Assembly (NCBI RefSeq): GCF_018320785.1
Contig: NC_054885.1
Location: 3,484,921 to 3,548,920 of the forward strand
From: Cheilinus undulatus
Lineage: Eukaryota; Chordata; Actinopteri; Labriformes; Labridae
DNA: 64,000 nt
Reading direction: 5' to 3'
Both the position numbers and the translations under genes were made by a program. The notes below the pieces were generated by a model that made no database searches, was not told the origin of the DNA, and saw only the letters and a program-made list of their open reading frames with translations. Shown in pieces: positions 55,810 through 64,000 of the stretch (positions are counted from its first letter, which is position 1; every line of letters starts with the position of its first letter).

Positions 55810-57230
55810 ACTTGCAAATATATTTCATCAAATTTAATGAACCAGCATAGATTATTTTAAATCCCAAAAGGAAATAGAAAATCTTCATGAGTTAATATTA
55901 TATAAAACAGGATTTCAGCTTCTTTTTAAATGGCATAAGTTTTTTTTTTTTTTTAATTTTACCAAAGTGTCTTTTACTTGCATCTCATTTCCCCCCAGAT
56001 GCATTAATTAATGCTTCTTTAAAGGGTTTTACTAAAACAAATACAGTCAGTTCCATTCATTAATGTCCTGCAAAGAACAAAACATGCACCAGCAATCCAG
56101 TTATCCAAGATTATATATGAATATTTCTGTTGCATATTTTTCTAAGCTGTGCATGGTGTTGTGCAGGTGGATTTACCTCTTGGCTGATGATCTCATGTTT
56201 TCTTCATGTTTACAATTTGTTGACGCTAGAAATGTTCTCACGAGCAACATAGTGGCATGATTGCCACCCCTGATTCATCCTTACTGCAGTCAGACTCTTC
56301 AAAACCACCATGAAATTTATTATTTTATCTCATATATATATATAAGAGATTATATAAATGTGAATATGCTTTTATGTTTGTACAAATATGTATATAACCA
56401 CTATCCCACAGATGTTACAGCCATCTATCCAAAAGTCTTTGCTCCTCAACATGTTAAATTATTGATAATACTATCACAGTTTAAGATGAGTAATGATACC
56501 TGGATATTTAGTCCCTCATTCAAATCACTACTATTCACACTGTTTTTTAAAAATCTGGTCTTGATCCTTCCACAAGTTAAAGTGTGCATGTGTAAATTAG
56601 TAAAAAGACTATTCTATCACTTTTAGTCATCTGGTATTGAAGTATTGTTGGCAAATTTTCCCCTTTGGAGTTTTTGTCTTCATTTCTTTATTACAGAATA
56701 CAAGTGTTAGAAACACTCCCAGTTTTCATTTTGTTTTTATTAAATATTTGATTATGTTTCCCTCTACTTTGAGCAGTTGTCATAACCAAATTTACCCCAG
56801 TGGAGGATTAATAAAGTTTTATCAAATCTTTATTAACAATGTGATGAAATGTCAGCATTTTTACTGTATCTTGTGATTAAATGTTAAATATTCATCCATC
56901 TATCCAATTTCTGTTTGATCATTTCTGACCAAAAACCAGCAGCAAATAAATCCAGCTATTGTCTTTGTTTCCATACAGTCAAATACACTTTAAATAGGAA
57001 CTACGATGGTACCAGGACCTCTGTTAGGATGGAGAACATTTTAATCAGTTTATACACCGCTATATTGTGTAGTTCTATAAACTATACTCAGTGCTGTTTT
57101 GTACATTACATTACCATGGAGGAAAATTAGGGCCACTGAAAAAATAGGATGCAATTTTATATTCTAAGAAAAAGTCAGAGTTCTAGCTTTTTTTTTTTTT
57201 TTTTTACTGGTTTTATACTTTAAGTAGTGA
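55810..57230. other. AT-rich intergenic, nothing recognised
   Basis: Open frames up to 121 codons occur but are low-complexity. No motif seen. Confidence 0.45.
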
Positions 57231-57234
57231 CTAT

Positions 57235-57664
57235 GTTAACTGGTGACTTTCAGTCCTAAACTTTTTGTCATCGTGATTACAGCTGATGTTAACAAAATAT
57301 GTGTAAATATTATTATTATTTATTTTATTTTTATTTTTTTTAAAACTGCTTTGGCAGCAACTAATCACTTCATGCCAATAAACCAAGATTAAAATTGAAA
57401 ATTGGACAACAAAAGGTTTCCCAATGAATTCTTGAAGAATGTCAAAGACGTTCATTGGTTGTTTTTAGATTAGAGCAAGAGACATTAGTCCAGATACTTT
57501 CTGTTCACGATCTGTTGTCAGTGTGACAGCCACAGGTGCATCCGGCTGAAAGTCACCAGTTAACACGGTCACCTTTTAAATTATAACAGCAATACGTAGG
57601 CAAGCCACATAATCTCAACTAACCAGGTGCAATACGTTTCCTTGTGACCGTGTTAACTGGTGAC
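57235..57664. repeat. three-part inverted repeat cluster
   Basis: The word GTTAACTGGTGAC occurs at 57235 (+), 57552-57564 (-) and 57652-57664 (+). The first and second form a perfect 19 bp inverted pair (57235-57253 with 57546-57564). The second and third form a perfect 21 bp pair (57552-57572 with 57644-57664). Probably nested short MITEs just upstream of the pex12 promoter. Confidence 0.8.
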
Positions 57665-57863
57665 CTGAGTCTTTGGTTACAGACCGGAAGCGTCCAAACT
57701 TTAAAAAACCTGTTGATTATTTATCTTTTTTAATCAAAACGTCAAAACACACACAACACTGATGTCTGTAGCGACAAGTGAAGAACAAGAACTACACGGT
57801 GTTTTATTAAAACGAAAAACCGTCCTTTTAACTACGGTTGAACCTCCCGGAGTACTTGCGTCA

Positions 57864-58111
57864 TGACGTCATAATGTTAAGTCAAAACGTCTGTATGCGG
57901 AAGCAGAGGTTGCTCTATCTGTCAACAGTCCACCGTGCACGGAGAATGAGCAGAAGTTGTGGATGATTTGGGAATTTGTGGTCGCTTTATCTTAGCGGCG
58001 ATGATCGGTGTGATATGAGGAGTTTTTTCCAAGACGCGTGCGATGTTAACGGAGCACGAGGAGACGCAGCTAAGCTAAGTTAAAGCTAACGGCTAACAGC
58101 TAGGACAGAAG
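57864..58111 (+). promoter_or_regulatory. pex12 promoter region and noncoding first exon
   Basis: A perfect CRE (TGACGTCA, 57864-57871) lies before a CpG-rich stretch. A donor GAAG|GTACGG ends an exon at 58111. The acceptor TTGTACAG at 59037-59038, five bases before the pex12 ATG, is its likely partner. The transcription start was not located, but no TATA box is obvious, as for a housekeeping gene. Confidence 0.6.
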
Positions 58112-59038
58112 GTACGGTGTGTTATCTGGAGTTAAACCACATGGAGGCTTTTATAAGACCACTCTTTCACACCTGAGTTGAAAATAGACTTAAATTTTAG
58201 AGAACTGCTTCTGCTTTTTCCAGCATTTACTAAACTAATGATGCGTAACATTAAATTCACTTTTAAAGCTAGAAAGTGGTACAGTAACTTTGTAATTTGG
58301 GTGCAAAAGTGACATTGCAATGTCTTGCCATACTTTGTTGTATTGATTGCAATGTTATAAACACAGGCAATTTCTATGAGCCTAAGTAAAGACGATAAAC
58401 ATACAGGTCTTAAATTATAGTTCATTGATTTGACTGTACATTTAGTTTTCATCTAAGTGAGCACCACAGGAGGAGAAATGTGATGATCTAATACTATGAA
58501 ACCATATGGCTTTATCTGTTTGCATCTTTATGTTTCTGTGAATCTAAAATAAATAAGGCTGTCATGCAATAGTGCATTTTTTTTACTTTTGTTAATTGCA
58601 TTGTCTTCCTGCAGCCACAATGATGTAAAATAAATCTGCCCGTAATGTCTAATGCCACTTTAAAAGTTCAACTATAACATTTGCAGCAATTCTTCAGAGA
58701 TTACCTGGTAACTAGCTTGCTTTCATGCAGTCACATGTTAAATTTAGCTGTTTTTTAACTCTTGTATGGTTCTTTTGTGTTTGCTTTCTTTTGCTCTTTT
58801 CTTTTGCATGCATCTGCATGGATGTCAAAGCATTGTTATATAATTAATATAAAGCGCCCTTACAGTTGAAGCAGGATGGTAGGATTTTTTTACTGTTTTG
58901 ATGGTTGATGTCAGCAAACTCAATAGGAAACTTAAAAAATCAGTTGACTGAATAATAATTCAAACTGTAGCTCTATTACTTCCCTCTGTGCCCCCCTTGT
59001 GTTGTGAAGTAACATATCTTTGTGTTGTTGTTGTACAG
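58112..59038 (+). other. pex12 5' UTR intron
   Basis: Intron between the noncoding exon and the ATG exon. No repeat recognised. Confidence 0.5.
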
Positions 59039-59043
59039 AAACC

Positions 59044-60840
59044 ATGGCAGAAGCTGGAGCTCATCTGACCTCCACGTCAGTCAACGAGCAGCCGTCCATC
59101 TTTGAGGTCCTGGCCCAGGAGTCTCTGATGGAGGCGGTGAGACCGGCACTGAAACACGCTGTCAAGGTGAGAGGCAGTCATTTACCAGGGAGGATTTTAC
59201 AGCTTAGATTGGCCCTACTCCACATGATTTCAAGTCCTAACAAATTTGTATTCCAGACTTCTGTTTTTGTTGTCCAGATATAAATTCTGTTTTTCTGAGT
59301 CCAATCCTAGATTGAAATTCTAAAGTCATGACTATCCTTTTTCAGAATGTTGCATGCAACTCAAATAGGCCAACTATTCCCTTAGCTGTTAATGAAAATG
59401 CTGCAAAAAGGTCATTTTTGTTGAAACTTTGAGGCTTAGTTAAATCAAAGTTTCACAGTCCTTACAATTAAGATCTTAAATTTTAAGAATTATAAAACCA
59501 GAATAATAGAATTTAAAAAAGAATACAGCAGTATCGTTTTCTTACAGACATCACAAGTAACATTGTTCTGAGCTACTGTAAAGGACTTTGGTTTTAAAAA
59601 GCCAATTCAAGGATTTGGAGTCTTTTTTTGTCCAAATTTGCATGAAGAATCTGATTCACATTTCTCGTCATGTCCTTTAAAACCTTCACAGGTTCTCGCC
59701 GAGTCCAACCCATCTCGTTTCGGCTTCCTGTGGCGCCGCTTTGATGAGCTCTACCTGCTACTGGACCTCCTCCTGCAGAACCATTTCCTGTCCCACTGCA
59801 GCGCCTCCTTCTCCGAGAACTTCTATGGCCTGAAAAGAGTGACTGGACGGGGGCTTCCTGTCCATCTTGGGCTGAGCAGGAAGTCCCACTGGCGCTCTCT
59901 TCTCCTCCTGTGCCTCGTGCCGTACCTGAAAGCCAAGCTGGAGGTGACGCTGGCACAGCAGAGGGACGAGGAGGACTTCTCCATCCGGCTGGCGCAGAGC
60001 AGGAGTCAGAGGCTTTACCGGGCCGCCGTGGCAGCGTATCCCTACGTCAGCTCGGCCTGGCAGTCCTGGGTCTTCCTCCAGCAGCTGTTCTTCGTCTTTG
60101 GTGTCACCAAGACCCACAGTCCTCTGCTGTGGCTCGCTAGGGTCAAACTAGCACGACTTAATGCCCGAGATATCAGAGACCTGGAGCTGAAGCCGTATCG
60201 AACTGTAAAGCCGTCTGAAGGGGGGTATGTCTGTGTTTGCTGTCATGTTTCTCTGCTCATTTCATGCTTTATTAGGTACTTAAGGTTGCAAAAATACAAA
60301 AATATTTGTAATCACCCATCTAGAAGAGGCCAGATTTGTCTGATACTGGAATTTAAAGCCTTAAAGATGCTGAAACCTTAACCTTTGATGCACCTTTCCT
60401 CTGTTTTTAGCCTGCTAAAGAGGGTGTGGTGGATGATGTCCCAGGCAGCAAGGGGTGCTGCCCTCTCCCTCTCCACCTCCCTCTCCATGGGTGTGTTTTT
60501 TCTGCAGTTCCTGGAGTGGTGGTACTCCTCAGAAAACCAGAACACTGTGAAAACCCTCACCTCCCTGCCCGCTCCTCCACCACCGCTCCACCTACAGCAG
60601 GACCAGAGCGACCAGGACTCTTCAGCCAATCAGAGGGGAGATACTCGATTCGTTCCCAGCAGCACAAACTGTCCGCTTTGCAGAAGGCTTCGAACAAACT
60701 CTACGGTGCTGTCCACGTCAGGTTTTGTCTTCTGTTACCGATGCATCTACGCGTACGTAAAGGCAAACAGACGCTGCCCCGTTACAGGATACCCAACTGA
60801 ACTGCAGCACCTCATCAAGATTTACTCACCTGAGAGCTGA
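59044..60840 (+). CDS. pex12: peroxisome assembly protein 12 (PEX12)
   Basis: PEX12 is one of three RING proteins of the peroxisomal membrane (with PEX2 and PEX10) that ubiquitinate and recycle the import receptor PEX5. Exons are 59044-59166, 59692-60224 and 60411-60840, with GT-AG introns and matching phases. The product is 361 residues (mammalian PEX12 is 359). The N-terminus [20 protein letters not shown] and the blocks [31 protein letters not shown] and the end [10 protein letters not shown] are diagnostic. Membrane helices fall in the middle part. The C-terminal RING-like domain starts at C306 (CPLC) and continues C327, C330 and C341. It lacks the full set of zinc ligands, which is normal for PEX12. 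The ATG context ACCATGG is strong. The gene appears intact. Confidence 0.97.
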
Positions 60841-62195
60841 GATTTAGTGTAGACTTAAAACTGTTCAGTAAAGCTGTGGCCTTGATTGAAAAAAGGGAAC
60901 CGGCACAGAAGAAGAAAGCTGCTAACTGTGAAGAAAGTAGTTTTTGGGCTAGACACACAGCTTCTCCTTTTATATTAAAGCTAATCTGTTTTCAGTGATA
61001 TATTTGATATAAATGTGATGCTGGAAGGATTGTTTACCCAGTTTCTAATGAAGTATGTTGTAAAACTTTGATAGATCTACCTCCTGGCAGTTATATGCCT
61101 CTGTGAGGTTTACAATCACCAGATGTGGAAGGACAGCAGAAAGTACAGAAGCTACAGCATGGTGCAAGCAGTAAAGTAGAGTTAACAGAGACATACAGCT
61201 CTTATTTTTCATTTTCTGATGACAATCACTCAGTAGTTTTGCTTTTTCCTTGGATGGCGAAGGCATGACCTTCCTTCTGCCTCTAATTGGCTAGGGCTCG
61301 TCAGCCAATCATCATATATATTTTTTGTATATTTTTTGTAAGTAATTTATTGATCATTTTGATTAGATAGAGGTCCCATGAAAGTGTGTCAGATATGATA
61401 CAATAGGCATTAAGGGGTTAAATTTATAATCTTAGGATTTTATGTCTTTAACCTAGCCTTAAACCTTGCTGCTTTAGTGTGCCTTTAGAGAAATTAAATA
61501 GGAAAAAAATCACAAATTTAAATTCTGTGCTCATTTAACAGGCTGAAAATTCAGTTTTCAAAGCAAATAAAAAAACACTGAGAACTTGTTAAGAGTGTTT
61601 TGCTTGAATCCACTAATACTCTGCATTGTTTGGGATACTTTTTAAATAAACTCCTATGTGGTTTTAAGTGAACATTGTTAATTTTAACCAAAAAATGAAG
61701 TGAGGAGGGGTGGGGCTACTTCAAAATTTGCTGTGAAAAACTGTTAATAAATGGGTTGAGCTCAGAACATATCAAATAGTGAAAATGCACTGATTGAAGT
61801 AATCTGCATTTTGTTACAGCTTCAGTGTTTTTGTTAAATGTCAGATTCTTCAGTAAGTTGATTCTGTTGAAGAAATTTAAAGGAAATGATGAATATTCTT
61901 TCTGTTAAGGTCTTGAAATCTTTTAAATTGCTGTGACTTTAAACAAGGCTTTGGTTTATGGCATTGACTTTTTTGTCTAATTTTAGGTTTCTTAATAAAA
62001 ATACTTTTTGGAGCGGAATTAATTCAAGTCATGGTGTTTCTTAAACATTATCATCAGTTTAGTTTTGCCCGTTTGACTTCCGATTTCAAATCTTTCACTT
62101 TAGCCCTAAACATAAGGTAATATATTTATGCCAGGCTTTAAAGGGAAACCTGCACATGAATCATGTTATTAATGTTGATGTCTTTATTTGCTCAT
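60841..62195. other. 3' UTR and downstream flank of pex12
   Basis: An ATTAAA near 60974 and later AATAAA words could end the transcript. No gene or clear repeat was seen in the remainder. Confidence 0.45.
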
Positions 62196-62201
62196 TTCTT
62201 A

Positions 62202-62697
62202 AAGGTCACATATTATGCAAAATCCACTTTTTCAGGTTTTTCTAACAGAAAAAAATATGTTCCCCTGGCCTGTCTACAATTCTCTCAAGTACCAGAGTAC
62301 CCCCTCTCTTTCTCCACCTTTCAGAAAATGTGTGCTGAAACAAGCCGTTTTCAGATTTTCCCCTCATGATGTCATATGGGGAGTTAGCCCCGCCCCCTAG
62401 TTTGGTTGGCCCTCCCTGCTTGAAAGTAAGTTGCGCCATCCTCCTCTGAGCTGAGATGGTGCTAAGAGGGAGATCAGGAGAGCCACATCCATTGAGCCAC
62501 ATCCATTTCCTAAGAGGGGCGTGGTTAGGGGCGGAGTCAGATAGCTCATTAACATTTAAAGCCACAGACACAGAAACAGCTCGTTCTGAGCAGGGTTGAA
62601 ACAGAGGGGTTTTTAGACATACAAAAATCTGATATTAGAGTGTTTTTTTTTAACAGCAAACTTCACAGGCATGTTTTGGGGACCTCTAATGTTCACA
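62202..62697 (+). mobile_element. dispersed fish repeat (AAAGGTCACATATTATGC type)
   Basis: It begins AAAGGTCACATATTATGCAA and ends GTTTTGGGGACCTCTAATG, a repeat plan I recognise as common in fish genomes. The open frames inside belong to it. The superfamily was not determined. Confidence 0.6.
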
Positions 62698-63475
62698 GTA
62701 AGGTTATAATAGCTCTGCATTATTATTAATCATTTTCCATTTTTATTTTCAGTTTACTTTTAGCCGTTTTTTTCTGCTGGTTTTTAGTTAACCCTTAGTA
62801 TGCTCTAACAGGAAGATTTTAAAATAAGGCAATTTTGATGGTGCCAAAGGACTTTAAACCCTCTTGTACATATTATATTCCCCTGTTTTCTACAGTTTTT
62901 GGCAAGACAACAGGATCAGACTTACACCCGTCATCATAGCGCCCCCTACTGGCAACAGGAAATGACACATTTAGGTTATTTGTTTAATCCTCTTACAATC
63001 CTGAAACTATCATGCTCAAATTTTGAAATAAAAGCATCAATTTCTGGCTACAACTCTGACATGTGTTATTTGAGGATGCCTCAGTAGCGTTGTCGGGCAT
63101 TTTGATATCTCGCCATTTCACAGGAAGTTGCCGTAACTCTCATATGAAGCATCTGATATGCTTTAAATTTCACATGTATGATCAGGGTCTGCCCCTTTAC
63201 ACATTTAAATGATTATTTAATGGTTTTATTGTTCCTCTTCACATCCAGAAATTAGCATCCTGCTTTGTCACACTGCCACCTAGTGTTGACAGGCAGCAGT
63301 ACATCATATACAATGTGCAATATGCTAATTTTATTATGCTAATATTATTAGTTATTTTTAAAGTTTTTGTCTTTTTGCAAAGCTTTGTCTTTATTTTAGA
63401 TTTAATGAACTAAAATCTTTTTAATATTTCAGTGTTAGCTATTTCATCACTCTAGTTTCCTATAATAACCTCGGT
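62698..63475. mobile_element. MITE with AGGTTATAATAG ends
   Basis: It begins AAGGTTATAATAGC and ends CCTATAATAACCTC, inverted repeats. The interior includes GTTTTTAGTTAACCC and mirrored ATGAACTAAAATC pieces. No coding region. It abuts the previous repeat. Confidence 0.6.
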
Positions 63476-63525
63476 TTTCAGGTTAGATGAGCATTAAAAT
63501 CTGCAAAGAGAAGTCGGTGAATTGC

Positions 63526-64000
63526 TTTATTGAGTTTCCAGACAAGTTTAACAACAGGCCCACTTTAAAAAAAGAAACAAAGAAACAGATAATCAGGATC
63601 AACATCACAACATTACAGTGAGAGTAATAAAAAAGGGCTTCATTAAAATGTCCACAAACCCTGAAATTAAACAGAGTGAAGAATCACAAGAGTCACCTTC
63701 CCTTTTTAAGCTCCTGTAACATTTCATCAACAGAAAATCAGGACAATAAGAAAAAAAAAAAAAAAAAAACGGGCTGAAACTTCAAAAAAGGGACAAGTAT
63801 CACCATCAATAATAGTCACAGTAATAGATTGCTCGAATAGCGTGTATTGCACGTGTACACATATATGCACTTTATATACATGTGAGTCAGCAAGAACTAG
63901 ACACATGTCGCATCGTCGAAACAGGAAAGAATCGGGATAAAATGACCGCACGGACAGAGAGTAGTCAGGAATGTGCTTGTGATCAGTTCCAATAAAACCA
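63526..64000 (-). other. possible 3' UTR of a minus-strand gene beyond the window
   Basis: AATAAA on the minus strand at 63526-63531. The DNA from there to the edge is less repeat-like than the surroundings. No coding sequence is visible before the window ends. A poly-A run lies at about 63751-63769. Confidence 0.3.

Noticed and set aside
1-64000. CRISPR arrays, operons, riboswitches
   Set aside because: The DNA is vertebrate nuclear. The direct repeats seen are minisatellites without conserved spacers and there are no prokaryotic gene signals.

Overview
The window is nuclear DNA of a ray-finned (teleost) fish. The support is spliced vertebrate genes with GT-AG introns, fish-type alpha- and beta-globin sequences, and a dense load of fish repeats: hAT and Tc1/mariner elements, tRNA-derived SINEs, LINE fragments and long minisatellites. 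Five protein-coding genes can be read exon by exon. They are an alpha-globin (+, 7135-7756), a beta-globin (-, 12058-12678), a C1q-domain protein (-, 18498-23400), a leucine-rich-repeat membrane protein (-, 28164-32963, with an upstream noncoding exon ending at 36360) and the peroxisome import factor pex12 (+, 59044-60840).

Layout. 1-7000 is a possible 3' UTR, LINE scraps and hAT elements. 7000-12900 is a two-gene globin locus in which the alpha and beta genes converge tail to tail. Each has a recognisable erythroid promoter (GATA, CACCC/KLF-like, TATA, and CCAAT for beta). A roughly 100 bp segment carrying E-boxes, a CACCC-like box and a GATA site occurs on both sides of the alpha gene. 13000-18400 is nested hAT MITEs, SINEs and a foldback element. 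18500-23400 is the C1q gene, whose introns hold a Tc1/mariner copy, a ~19 bp satellite, a SINE and a LINE tail. 23900-28100 holds a second Tc1/mariner element with long inverted ends, then AT-rich sequence. 28160-36480 is the LRR gene. 37200-39260 is AT-rich degenerate repeat with nested MITEs.

39370-54400 is the strangest part. It has a cluster of E2F-like sites, a TATA box followed by a plausible first exon, several exon-like blocks with good splice sites but no convincing reading frame, and three different minisatellite arrays (units of 57, 39 and about 60 bp). The block [exon-like piece + 57 bp array + linker + 39 bp array] is present twice, once hugely expanded and once nearly unexpanded. 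Inside the large 57 bp array sits a 322 bp insertion with a 13 bp target duplication. It is mostly a near-perfect palindrome whose two arms each carry a hammerhead-ribozyme-like core, the best candidate here for something unusual (possibly a Penelope-like retroelement remnant).

54600-64000 holds an internally deleted LINE, a triple inverted-repeat cluster next to the pex12 promoter, pex12, and two dispersed repeats. It ends with a possible 3' UTR of a minus-strand gene that continues past the window.

The genes do not form one pathway: the globins are a functional pair (oxygen transport), and the others are unrelated neighbours. All names come from reading motifs by eye. No database search was run.
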